Below are positions 40,641 to 52,140 of a stretch of 64,000 nucleotides of DNA, one piece after another. The position numbers and the translations under genes were made by a program. The notes beneath the pieces were generated by a model. That model was not told the DNA's origin, searched no databases, and saw only the letters and a list, made by a program, of their open reading frames with translations. The stretch comes from Datnioides undecimradiatus (Eukaryota; Chordata; Actinopteri; Lobotiformes; Datnioididae), in assembly GCA_008933995.1 (NCBI GenBank), contig WARS01000015.1:14826957-14890956 (forward strand), written 5' to 3'. Numbering within the stretch: position 1 is the stretch's first letter; each line of letters starts with the position of its first letter.

Positions 40641-41860
40641 CTTTTTGGAGGATCCTTGAAGGCATTAAGTCAGAATACACTTGCTAAAGGATGAGACAGA
40701 AGTTCAAGAACGACAGGTTGATAATCAACTTAAACATGAATAAAAAGCAAATTGATAATATTGTTCATCTAAGCAGGTAGTTCTATTAAGGTTAAGACTT
40801 CTTGTTAGGTACAATCAAGACTCAAATGATAACTAAAGTGACTTTTCATCAATTGACTGAAGAGAATCTTGGGAAGTTGAGAGTAAATTCAAAGTGTGAC
40901 TATCACTGGATTTCCACTCACAGCCACAGTGGCTGCTGTTTTACAATAGTTACATGAAGTTTAGAGTTTACAGTGGGTAACTTAATTATAAATGCAGGAG
41001 ATCTGGTAATAATACACATCAGAGTAACTTCTTGACCTTTTATTAAGACCTTAATGTGGCTGTGGTATACCTAAGGGGTTCGTTGATACTAAATAGGTAA
41101 AACATGTTTTGTTGTTCCACCCACTTGACTATTACTACAATGACTTGCTTACAAAACATTTGCGTACTTTTAAAGGGGAACACCACCAAATCTACTCATG
41201 AGAATCAGTGAACAAGTCCTCTTACTTTACTTGATATTTTAATATATTTAATATATTTTGAGGTTTGCACTTTGTGACTTGAGAGTTTGTGAGTTATGAC
41301 AGTGTTATCTATTTTGTTTCCTCTGTTGTCCCTTCTCAACTGTTTGAAAAGTTGTAATGGTCAATGCTAATTTCTTTTTCTTCTTTTTTTGTGTAATGTA
41401 AATGAGTTTTGAGGAACTAGGTAATTTTAAACTACAGCAAACCCAGTACGGTTCCTGGAGGAACACCTTCTCACACGTTTTCCTACATTTTTTGTTGTTG
41501 AACCTACCAGTCCACCTTTGAAACTTCAAAGAACATCTGCGTGGTTGATCTTCACTGATCTACACTGTGTCTTTATTGGTCAACCACTCGTTGCTGGAAG
41601 CTGAACCACATGATCCCGGGTGTTTTCCCTCCACACTTATTACATTACCATGAGCTTGGCTGCGAGGGCACCACTGCATCATAGACACGGCTATTACTTT
41701 GGGTGTATGTGGGGTGTCTGGCTCTGTGTGTGTGTGTGTGAGAAGGAGGAGGAGGCCCCTGACTCCTTGGCAACCCCCCCTCCCTCTTTCTGCGTGCACA
41801 CACACATACACACACGCTCTCCAACCTCTTGCACTCGGTGTCAGAGCCTTCTCCTGTCAG
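40641..41860. other. Intergenic, no gene seen
   Basis: AT-rich at first. AAAGGGGAACACCACCAAAT at about 41173 resembles the start of a common fish interspersed repeat. A GT run lies at about 41726-41739 and a CA run at about 41798-41815. Confidence 0.5.
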
Positions 41861-41869
41861 TAATTTGTT

Positions 41870-42240
41870 GCTAATCAGCTGTCAGCTCAGAAGCAATGAT
41901 GAGGTGATCATCGTGGGCGGTGGAAGGTAATGGCCTTAAAAGTCACAGAGTCAATGTCAATGGGATCACTCGGATTCAATCAGGGGCGGCCCGATGAAGG
42001 ATGGCGCCCGCTGACATTACCACTCATTTTGAGCCCAAGCATCTGGGCCCTAGTAAATAACCATCAGTGGGTGGGTCCGGGGGACAGGTCATTAGCCCTG
42101 AGAAAAATAAATATCTCCTCTCTCGTGAAGGCTGCAAGTCATTTAGCACAGACTAGGAAATTTCACCCTAGATTAAGTATGATGAGCCAATATCAGTCAG
42201 AGGAGAGGCCATACTGAGCGGGGGGCCCTGATGAGACGCA
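41870..42240. promoter_or_regulatory. Candidate conserved non-coding element
   Basis: A block of complex, evenly composed sequence from CAGCTGTCAGCTCAGAAGC to GGGGCCCTGATGAGACGC. No recognisable protein or repeat. The texture is that of deeply conserved vertebrate non-coding elements. Confidence 0.35.
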
Positions 42241-43910
42241 GAGAAAATTTATACGCAAGCCTTAGCAAATGTAATATGATTTTAAAGGCGAGGAAGTGTG
42301 TTGGCACGGGGCTGGAAGGAGGGACAGCACCACTTGAAACTAGAGTTTGACTGATGGGGGTTTTTAAGGACTGACTCTCTTCAGATTGATCACTAGCACT
42401 TCCTATAATATTCTGCATTTTCAAATTTGCCTAGTTTAGTAACAAATATTGAAAAAGATTTCTAGTTTCCTGTGGATTCATGCACTTGTGTTAAACAAAA
42501 AATAAATAGACTGAAAATAAAAATTTGAAGGTTTTTATGATGCTTTAGTTAAAATAACAGCTTCATTACTGGAGGCAGGAAACAGTGACTGGCTAATTTT
42601 CAATGTATTGCTAATATCAGGGTCCAAGCACTTTACCAGCAAACTAGTACCACCAGTTTACAACCATCTGAGTGTAGCACACAAAATTAAGACTGTAAGT
42701 AAATGTTCAAAGGTGCAATAATGTGGAAAAGGAAGGGACGGTGCAACAGTGAATGAGTATAAGAGCACAGTATGCTGTTGTTACATTGACGGTGTCGTCT
42801 GATTGCCTAATTAATGTTGTAGCTACAACTGGGTTTCCCCCTCTGCCCTCTGCAGGTCAGGGGCTCACACTATGTAACACAGCTCAGAGGATGTTGCTAA
42901 GTTCTCACATCAAACAATCAAAACATACAGAAAAACACCCTCCCACTGTAACTCATGGCTATTTTAATTTCTCTCTTCAGTAGTGAGGTGACAGGAAATG
43001 AGGTGAGAGGGAGGGATGACATGAACAAACCTTACCAGTTATATTCATAGAGAGACAGTGTGATTACAAAGTCATTGTCTTAGGGCCCACATTTTCTGTT
43101 TTAGTACTTTATCTGTTTTGCTTCTCTGTTCTTGTGGTATGTTGCCTCACCTGTAAACATCTTATTTTCTCAGTGTGAATGTAGGTAAATATTAAATAAA
43201 CTTACTTGCATTAAGTCAGCAATAGGATGTCTTTAAGGTCATCTTTATCTGTCTTTATCTGTCTTTACTCTTGATGGTTGTGAGGGTCCACATATCTTAA
43301 CTGTAATAAAAAGTTCAGAATCAGCTCTATTAGATAAACATTTGCACAAGAAAACTGACTTTCAATAAAAACTGAGTGGATAAAGATTCCTTTATGCACC
43401 TGTAGCAGGTGTTTATGTATGTGTTTATGAGCAGCACATGCCAGTATACATATCTATATATGAGATGCAATCAATAAATGATGGGACGTTCCCAAATGCA
43501 GCATGGGTTGGTAAGAGGCAAGAGGTCTGGAGGACATTGCAGATGATCTTTTACAAGGTCACATGACAGGACACCTAAGAAGTGATCCAAGCGAGGAAGG
43601 AGCACTAGGACAGTTGTGTCATTGCACAAGGTGACTATTTTTAAGTTATTTTAAATTTTGTTTCTTATGAACACTGTAATGTAACATTTTGCCTGTGCCT
43701 TGAGTTGCAAGAAATTGTATATTTTATTTACGTACATTTATCTTACTGTGTAATGTTAAAGAATGGTATTAACCTTATTGATAGTGGTAACACAGGACAA
43801 ATGAAGAAGAATTTGTACTATACCTGACACTAAATGCATTTGAACCTCATTGTGTCACTTCGTTTCATTCACAGTTTCAAGTTTAAGACTACAGTCGAAG
43901 GAGACTCTAC
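42241..43910. other. Intergenic, no gene seen
   Basis: AT-rich sequence. A short CTTTATCTGT tandem lies near 43240-43265. No exon or mobile element recognised. Confidence 0.55.
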
Positions 43911-43919
43911 CCGGCATCT

Positions 43920-44180
43920 CTTATAAAAGTCGTGCGCACACTTCATCCAACTTGACTAATGCAAAGCCTTGATGATGCACAAATGACCCTGGCGGCTTTG
44001 AACTGTCATCAATCCAATTAATAGGAGATGGCTCTGAATCCATTACAGCAAATATAATACAAACATTATTATATTAACCTCCAAATCTAGTCTAATTCTA
44101 TCAACATAATTAATTTAATCCATTTGCAAAGTGCCGGTTTTATGAATAATTAATATCAACACTTAAATATTAAATATTCA
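43920..44180. promoter_or_regulatory. Candidate AT-rich conserved non-coding element
   Basis: Contains GTCATCAATCCAATTAATAG and several TAATTA/ATTAAT homeobox cores between 44010 and 44150, in otherwise complex sequence. Enhancer role inferred only. Confidence 0.35.
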
Positions 44181-46839
44181 TATTTGTTCATGTGTCTCAA
44201 TCGTGCTGGAGTGCTCCGGAGCTGCTCACAGTCCACTGTGGATGTGTGTGTGTGCGCGCAACTGTGTGCAAGACAGTCCTCCCCCAAATATAGAGAGAAA
44301 AATATAGAAAATGACATGTTTTCAAATGTTTCCACATTAGTGTCTACAGCTAAATGAGTGACGTGCTCCTGACGTGAGTGAAAATGAGAGACTGTTGGCA
44401 GTGGCTTTGATGCAAAAACATTCAGGAGCCATTTTCAGTCAATGTCTGGTGTGTTTGCATGTACAGACAGACCAGTCAGACTGACTTTCATGGAGAAGAG
44501 TCTTCACACTCGGGTTCACCAACTCTCTCTCCCTCTTTCTCTCTCTCTCTCTCCTCACCGCCCCCCTCCTCTCACCTCCTGGGTCCTGGCCATATATCTC
44601 CCCCTGTTCTCTCGCCCGATGCCCAACGCTCAGCAACTCTTGGCGAGGCATCATTAGGTATAATGTACTCCCCCCCTCACCCTCTCTCTCTCCCAGGGAT
44701 ATTTTGGAGTGGGGCGAGCGAGCTGACCTTACTGAAGGGCTCAGACTGTGCTGCCAACTCTGTCTGTCTCTCTCTCTCTCTCCATTTATGCCCCCAACAC
44801 ACTCCCATCATATCCACCAGTGTTTGGTGGTCACCCATGGCAACATGGTGATTTACTGTTAAAAGCAGTGTAACGACCGACCAAAGCTATGTTGTGACTG
44901 TTGTTACTGCCTTTATTAAGAACCATCTTGAGTTTGAACTGCTTAATCTGTTTTAATACACACTTTTTGCTGTACAGATGGAGATTAACCTTTTTGTACT
45001 ACTGCTTTGAGTTTAGTTCAGTACTCTTAGTTCAGTACTCTCCCAATCACAGGACAGATGACTTTACAAATCCAGATTTGGTTACAGTTGTGGTCCCTGC
45101 GCCTCTTCTGTAGCAGGTCATCAGTGTGTGTTTTCCAAAATTCCTGAGCAGGAAACTGGATCAACAAGTGCCCCCAAAACAAGTGTTTGACATGCTGGCC
45201 TTTCCAACACGTGAATTAATTTATCCCTAGCTGTTGTGAACAAGTTGTAGTTTTCCCCTCTATTGACAGAAAACGTCATCTGAGAGTTTGGGCTGTCTAG
45301 ATTAAACTGATTCGACTTGCCTTAACCATAAAACAAAATGTGAGATTGGATGAAGTGTGTATTAAGAAATGCGCGTTAAGTTGAAGCACATTTTACTTTA
45401 GATCTTAAACCTAAAATTTGGTACTGGGAAGTGCTGAATTAGCCATCAGTTCAAAGTTGATGTACTGTAATGATTTTAGATTTGCGGAAGATTAAAAAGA
45501 GTGAACAGGAAGGTGAACATGGGACTTAAATTCACCAGCTTATGAGGTGATAATATGTCTGTATGTTTAGCTCGTTTAGCTCAAACGTGGCTAAATCATT
45601 CAAAGAATACTGCTTTGAGTTTAGACTGTCTTTGTAAAGCTAAGTTTCCAAGTTTTAGCTTCTCATACTAGCCAACAACTACCTGTGTAAGGTGTGCCTT
45701 GACAGTGAAAAAGTCTGAAAAGGTACTTTTTTGTAATGTTTCATAATCATCTGCTCCCTTTTTTGCTAGTCACAAGTTGATCGTTCAGGCATTCTCTGAA
45801 AAAGTTTGGTTCCACCCGTTCAAGCTCAACACAAACAATGAGAGGATTCTGGCTCCACAGCTGATTTGTATCTGAAAAATAACAAATGAAATGACGAATG
45901 AATGGTGATGAATGGTCCAACAATCTATAAAATGATGTACTCCTTCTTGGTTAGGTTTTACTCTCACACTAATATTTGTCAACGATCTTGAATTGGTAGT
46001 GATATATTCCTACAAGGCGTTAAACAAATACCCTCCTCCCAGCACTTGTCACCCTCCCATGTCCACTGACAGCGGCAGGTGCTGAGTCCAGGTGGGCCTG
46101 CCAACACACGAGGCTGGCAGGGACCAGCAGGGGGTCCGACCGGGCCAAGAGTCCATCAGGTCTGATACCACACCTCCAGCACGGCAAAACCTGTTGCCAA
46201 ACCCCACACAGCACATAAAACACATATACTGTCTGAGTGCTTTAAAACTGGGAGGGTGTGTGTTTAGTGGACAAGCTCATTTTTATGGTGTAATGATAAA
46301 CTAGAGGGACAAATTAGCCCCAAGTTTGAATCGGAGTCTGAGTGTGTGTGCATGTGTGTGCGTGTGTGTGTGTGTGTGTCTGCGCTGAAGCTGATGAACC
46401 CTGCCTGGAAGACGATCATTAGTGAGTCAAATACCAGCACAAATGGCCGCCCGCGATAATGGCTGACATTCATCTATGTCTGAGTCCTGTCCAACTCGCC
46501 GCTTAACGCTCACACAACGAGGGAGCTGAAGTCTGACGAGTTAAAAAAAACAACAACAACTTTGTGGGGGAGGGGCACGGGTTCAAAATATGAACCTGTG
46601 TCAGTTTCTACATGTTAACAAGTGCGTGGAATGACCTCAGATTCACCATAAATGATTTAGCAGCAAAAGATTACAAGCAAACAACGTTAGAAAGTGCTAA
46701 GATCTGAGCTGCAAGGTCCTGAAAATAGATTTAACAAAATATTCCTCTCACCGTAGAATAATCACGTATGATGAGGTAGTGCAAGGGAAGGAAATAAAAG
46801 CTTGTTGCGTAACATTTTAACACTCACCCACTTTGGTGT
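44181..46839. other. Intergenic, no gene seen
   Basis: CT-rich low-complexity stretches (about 44520-44560, 44680-44695 and 44765-44785), a tandem duplication at 45013-45041, and a GT-rich microsatellite (about 46340-46379). No gene supported. Confidence 0.55.
46340..46379. repeat. (GT)n-rich microsatellite
   Basis: An interrupted GT repeat with GTGTGTGCATGTGTGTGCGT then an uninterrupted GT run. Confidence 0.9.
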
Positions 46840-47010
46840 GATCAATCAGGCGCCCGTGCACAGTCCATCCCTCTGCCCCCCCATCTGTTATTGCAAGTGC
46901 TGTCCATATAACAGGCGCCTGTCAATTTCGCCTGCTTTTTATTGACTCATCCTCTGAGCCACGGAGGGGTTTCGATCACAATTATCATTTTTTATGAATA
47001 CATTTTCATG
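46840..47010. promoter_or_regulatory. Candidate conserved non-coding element with a 12-bp palindrome
   Basis: Contains the perfect palindrome ACAGGCGCCTGT (46911-46922), an upstream related CAGGCGCCCGTG near 46849, and ATTATCATTTTTTATGAATA. Complex and non-coding. Function inferred. Confidence 0.35.
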
Positions 47011-47689
47011 AATATATTAGCGTCCTCCCCACCACCGCCACCCACCACACACATACACATACACATTTGGTGGAGTGTTGTTTTCTCACAGTTAATCAGT
47101 GGCCAGATAAATCAGAGGCCATATTTGCAGTCCATCTGCTGGGAAGGTGCAGTGGGCTCCAGACGCCATTCAAACATGCTGGACAATAACAGGAAGTGGA
47201 GAGACAGCACGCAGACGTTGCCGACATCACACTTTGCTGTTCACTATGTTCTGTCGATACAGATGTCAGGCCAAGATGGGTTCTCTTTCTTTGGAGGAGG
47301 ATACAAAGAACTTTTGTGCTTCAGCATTTCGCAACTTTGACTTGTTCAGATCTGTTGGCTTGCTCACCAGAAAATACTTCTGCTAAACAACTGGTCAGGA
47401 GTTTAACATGTTAAAAAAGTAACTTGCAACACTGGTTGGGATCTCTGTAAAACCTGTGTTTGGTTTTATTAATAATGTGAGTGAGAGTTGGCAGCACAGG
47501 TTGGGCTGTAGCCTATAGCTGCAGAAATCAGGTGTTTTCATTTTCATATGACATTTACTGTACTTTAATATATTGTGCAAACAAACAGAGAAATAGTGAA
47601 GAAACATGTGAACATGACTTATTTCAGACAGATACATGATAAGACGTGAAAATGAAGAATCACTGGTAACTGAGGAAAGATTAAAGAAG
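47011..47689. other. Intergenic, no gene seen
   Basis: No recognisable exon, RNA gene or repeat beyond short CA-rich patches. Confidence 0.5.
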
Positions 47690-47960
47690 CGGGGAATCAG
47701 GGACAAGGCCTCGTCATTTAAGATGAAAAAGAGCAACTCCACCGGTAACTCTCTGAAACTCTGAATGAAGACCCAAACGGGAGCCGGGTGCTTTGTTATC
47801 CAGATGGCTTTATGGGTCATGAAAGAGTGATTCACGCGTCACTTTTAAAGTGCTTGTCGCTGGCCTGCCGTCTAACTGCTCCTCTCCTTAAAAACCGGGA
47901 AGCACCCCATCAATTATTTGCTAAGCAGCCATACTGAAGATCTCACTTTGAACAGTGTGT
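47690..47960. promoter_or_regulatory. Candidate conserved non-coding element
   Basis: Complex sequence from AATCAGGGACAAGGCCTCG to about ACTGAAGATCTCACTTTG, including GGCTTTATGGGTCATG (a caudal-type TTTATGG core). No protein similarity. Texture-based call. Confidence 0.3.
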
Positions 47961-48059
47961 GGGGACGGCAGCCCTGTCAGCGTGATGATAGATGCACTGG
48001 AGGCTCATGCTGCCCCCAGCACGCCTCTCTGAGGGTCGGCAGCTGTACAAAGCCTGAGC

Positions 48060-48242
48060 TATGTGTGTGTGTGTATGCAGATAGGCAGCATGCATACACA
48101 GAAACACACAAAATGTCATGCACACCCTGAAGTCACAGGGATGCGTGCGCAAACACACCTGCACAGTAACAAACCCGCATTTACGCAGACCCCTTGTTTT
48201 ATACACACCTACTGACACACACATAATATACATACACACACA
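48060..48242. repeat. CA/GT-rich low-complexity stretch
   Basis: A GT run at about 48062-48075 and repeated ACACACA patches up to 48242. Confidence 0.8.
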
Positions 48243-48769
48243 GTAAAACTAATAACAAGCATATTTTCAGTGCTTATGTTCAGTACTTTTGAACAATTGT
48301 GAGGTACTTTCATTCTCCGTCACTTCACTTCACTTCACTTCGCTCCATTTCAGATTGAAATATTGAACTTTTTACTACACTATATTTATTTTATGGTTAT
48401 AGTAACTAGTTCATTTGCAGGTTGAGACTAATCAATAATAATCAACTGCTATTAGCTCCTCCAACTACACTTCTTACATGTTAACACATAAACAACTATG
48501 ATCCAATAATATGTATATAATGGAAAACTGAAAGAGGCAATTCTGCATAATAATACTTGATGTATAGTTTCTATATAGTATAGTTTTATGGTTAAATGGC
48601 TTCAATATGCCTTCCACTACAGCTAAAATGTCTTACACATAGAAAAGTGCCAAAGAAAGGCACATGACGAAGTGCTGTTTTACACATTCTAATAATTAAA
48701 CATGCAACTAACAGAAACAAGACCACAACACACAACCAAAACATCACAATAGGAAATTTGGGTTTGATT
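48243..48769. other. Intergenic, no gene seen
   Basis: AT-rich, with a CACTT tandem at about 48324-48339. The open frame on the - strand from 48861 has a hydrophobic segment but no recognisable family and no intron signals. Confidence 0.5.
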
Positions 48770-48960
48770 TGTAATTCACCTTCACTCTGCACAGCTGCAA
48801 AACCACCAGAGCCCAGGCGACTAATTACACCGTTTGCCACTTTAATGTCCAATGTAGCCATTGAGGATTCAATTGGGTCAGAGGAGAATTAATAGGGCAT
48901 TAATCAACATGCGCTAATTAGCTAATAACGTGTTAATTAAATCAGGTATTTAAAGTTCTG
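48770..48960. promoter_or_regulatory. Candidate homeobox-rich conserved non-coding element
   Basis: TAATTA at 48822-48827 and 48915-48920, TTAATTAA at 48933-48940, further ATTAAT cores around 48888-48900, and a CAGCTG E-box at 48792-48797, all within 150 bases of complex sequence. This is the densest homeodomain-motif cluster I noticed in the window. Confidence 0.45.
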
Positions 48961-49795
48961 AGACGTGTAATGCTTATTCTAGCGTATACATGTCATGTAC
49001 TGTAGAAAGAGAAGGGAAGACAGTCTGCCTGAACATGCATGTTGTTTGGGGCGACAGCGAGTCAATACACACGTCACAGTGTTAAATCCGACCTTTATCT
49101 CTCCAGTGCGGTTGCCCCATTGTTATCCCGCTCTACCTGACCCCTGAGCCCGCCCATCTCGACCCGTAACAAGTCTCATTTCTTCTCTCTTGGGATCAGC
49201 TGTGACAAATTTACACACACGCACACACACACACACAAAATCGGATCAATGTCGCCGTTTAGGCCAGCATACGCCGCACACTCAGCTGATGTTCATAGAT
49301 TCTACTGAGCTGCATCGAAAATGGCAGAAAGCCAATAGCTGAGCTTGTCTTTGAGGTCCAGATCAGTGAATTACTTTGACAGTGTGGAGCCCGTCCTGGT
49401 GCTCTTAATGTGAAATCGATACATGCTCTTCCACTTACCAGTGTAAAACGCTTGACCTGAGGTTCGACTTTTTTGTTTTTTCCACTCCCTTTGTCTTTTA
49501 AGGAATGGCTCCGTAAGTTTGGGGACAGCTTTTATTTTTTGCGACGGCACACATATTGTTGAGGCTGCTGTTCCTGTGACATCAAACACCGTAAGGACTT
49601 GGCTACAGCTACACCTCAACCTCACTCCAACATTACAGAACTATTTGTGCAAGTTGCGCACACCAAATGGTGACATTAATACACTAAAAGTATTAAGGCA
49701 CCTCAACATTATGCCCCTCTGTTGTTTATTAGCTTCTCATGATGTGTTGCTGTAACATCTTCCACATCTTCCAGTTTCAGTTTTTCCAACAAATT
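48961..49795. other. Intergenic, no gene seen
   Basis: Contains a CA run near 49213-49237. No gene or named element. Confidence 0.5.
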
Positions 49796-50145
49796 TCTGG
49801 AACCTGGCTGCAGGGATTTGCTCTCATTCAGCCACAAGAGGTCCAATTGCAAACCAAATGCAAATGGACTATTGGACCCACTAATGCAACCTCACTAACC
49901 AAGAGGTTAGTGAGGTTGCATTAGTGACGTCCAACAGTCATGTTGGGTGATAAGGCCTGGCTTGCAGTCAGCGTTCCAGTTCATCCCAACGGTGTTGAAC
50001 AGGGTTTAGGTCAGAGCTCTGAATGGGTCAGTCAAGTTCTTCTACATCAAAACTATTTCGTGTACTCATGGTGAAAGGGGCTCTCCACAAACACTTGCCA
50101 GAAAATTGGAAGCACACTCTTGTGTCCAAATACTTCTGGTGATAC
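49796..50145 (-). mobile_element. Decayed Tc1/mariner-like transposase relic
   Basis: On the - strand, broken frames show pieces of a Tc1-type transposase C-terminal half: ERRLRARP-like (here with a stop), a VTNA-type piece, then VAE-stop-EQIPAARFQ. Stops and frame breaks make it non-functional. On the + strand it reads CTGGCTGCAGGGATTTGCTC and CGTTCCAGTTCATCCCAACG, phrases familiar from many fish genomes. A 22-bp hairpin and a rearranged patch sit inside it. Borders are approximate and no terminal inverted repeats are identified. Confidence 0.55.
49879..49926. repeat. Perfect 22-bp inverted repeat with 4-base loop
   Basis: Left arm 49879-49900, loop AAGA 49901-49904, right arm 49905-49926. 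All 22 positions pair. The right arm reads GGTTAGTGAGGTTGCATTAG at its start and belongs to the transposase relic; the left arm appears to be an inverted duplication of it. Confidence 0.95.
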
Positions 50146-50819
50146 CATAAAATGTATCAAAGTGGGCACATTGTAGCCTGACAGTAAATTCAGTAACCTG
50201 GTTATTAACTTGGATGTTTGCATAAATTAAAAAATTAAATCCAGTGGTGGTTGTTGTGTAGGTGATATAAATCTGGGTTTTAATATAAATTATTGAATTC
50301 ATCTTTGCACAAAGATTAAGCACGAGTAAAACCCACTTCCTGATTACTGGAGGGGTACTGGACATGCTTTGTAGATGTCAACATAAATGGGATTAACCTG
50401 TAAAACGTAAAAAAAATTCATCACACTCCTGCTTCTAATGTCGGTACCTGCATTTTCAAGCTTTCGCAGTTGACAACTGAGCCCAACCTGATTAAAAGTA
50501 AAAAATCAGAGAACCTGCGGTTTTTGTTTCAGTCAAACATTAAAAGATCTCACACACCTTTAACCAAAATCAAAGGACAATTACTATGAAATCTGATGTG
50601 ACTGGTTAGAAGTAAAATCTTGCACAAGGTGAATTGTGAACAATTTCCCCAGAGACCATAGAGACATAACAACCATGTGACAAAGCAGCTTAAAATCAAT
50701 TGTTTTCCTCTTCTCCCCCCCATCTCTCCTGGTGGATCATGTTTTAATAAACCCTCCGTACATCCTCTTGACCCCACTATGCCACTGTCTCCTCCTCCTG
50801 TCTGTCCCCACGCTCTCAG
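50146..50819. other. Intergenic, no gene seen
   Basis: No recognisable feature. Confidence 0.5.
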
Positions 50820-51115
50820 TCACCTCACCTTAAAGGAGGAGGCCACAGATCAATACGTTTGATGGGGAGGCAATAAGCAGCCCTATTAAGTGACAAAGGT
50901 TTACTCTGTAACAGCTGGGCTGGCGCGAGAGCCGAGCTTGTCTGACTAATGAATCGTGAAACAATCAGGCAGTAGCCATTTGTGTTTAGATCTGTAAATA
51001 TGGCGCGGTACAAGTGCCAGACCATCGCTGGCACTCCAGCTGGGGCCACAGATGGTCTGGATTGGAGGCGAGGCGCAGGCAAACCGTTAGCTCCTCCGGC
51101 CCACACTGCACCGCA
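50820..51115. promoter_or_regulatory. Candidate conserved non-coding element
   Basis: Complex sequence with CTGACTAATGAATCGTG and TGTGTTTAGATCTGTAAATA. It also contains ACCATCGCTGGCACTCC between inverted copies of CCAGACCATC/GATGGTCTGG (51017-51026 and 51051-51060). No protein recognised. Confidence 0.35.
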
Positions 51116-51234
51116 CCTCCTCTGTCTCTGAGTGACAACTTCACTTTCGCGCTAACTTAGCCCGCCTGCCCCACATTGAGAGCCAGGATTTGGTAAAAAA
51201 AAAAAGAAAAAAAAAGGAAAAAAAACCCACTGAC

Positions 51235-51570
51235 AGCTCCTGAATGGGAGCCCAGCCGATGAGCAGTCTTGCTGCAATCCGGCAGAGGGAACCAGGGGGA
51301 GTAGAGAGCCAGGCGAAAGAGGAAGAGCAATGATGGTCCTGCTATTTAAAGACATGATCAACCTAATTAACCTTGGGATGCCAATGACTAATTCTGAGGT
51401 GGCTGGTCCACCACAAGAGTGGCTACATGGAGGCCTCATAAATCTCACTAATAAGAAGCACTTTCTCAAACAGAGGTAACATGAGCACACAGGCTGGTCA
51501 TTATTTGGAGGAGGATTGAAAATACTGCATGTGGTGTTCTTATCAGTCATGCTGAGAGGGAAGGGGTGGC
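51235..51570. promoter_or_regulatory. Candidate conserved non-coding element
   Basis: Complex block with CATGATCAACCTAATTAACC (TAATTA core) and ATGACTAATTCTGAGG, separated from the block at 50.8-51.1 kb by an A-rich spacer. No coding evidence. Confidence 0.35.
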
Positions 51571-51779
51571 TGGTAATGTGGCGGACATGGAGTGTATTTC
51601 ACCCGGTGACAGCTGAGTAAATACAGAAACATTCAAACAGACAAATAAGAACTCATTTCGAAGACCTTTTGTCATTTGCCTGCACAAATGATTGAAATAG
51701 AGACAGAATATATTCTGCAGTTGCAGTGGGGAGGGAGGGGGTTGAGGGGCGGGTGGGTTAGCAGGGGGGGCGTCCTTGA

Positions 51780-52140
51780 AGATAGAGCTATGAAAGAGAT
51801 GAAAGGTTTATTTAATCTATTTTCAAGGTAAAATGATCTTCCGGCGCTTTACTCTACACATTTGGCGCAGTGAATGTGAAAGCGGTACAAAGCCATTACA
51901 ATGCCCCCAAGTCTATTAAACTGAATGACAGACGTTGTTTACAACCCCAACTGCTTCTGCAACCGCACCATTATCGCTGCATACTGATGCAAGCATCAAC
52001 AGCAGGATTGGCTGTCATTACAAAAGGACAGCAGAGTGTCTTAAAGCAACTTTAGCAGCAATTTATCAGCGTTTATAAGGGATTTGTAACCTGCTAATCA
52101 TTAGATGGCAAGTTACCTCAGTCAGTATTTCCAACAGCAT
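51780..52140. promoter_or_regulatory. Candidate conserved non-coding element
   Basis: Complex block with GTTTATTTAATCTATTTTC, TTTGGCGCAGTGAATGTG and CCTGCTAATCATTAGATGG. The last contains an inverted CTAAT/ATTAG pair (homeobox-like). No protein recognised on either strand. Confidence 0.35.

Noticed and set aside
48592-48861. - strand open frame with a hydrophobic segment
   Set aside because: No family recognised and no splice or upstream context. Its 5' part overlaps the homeobox-rich candidate element.
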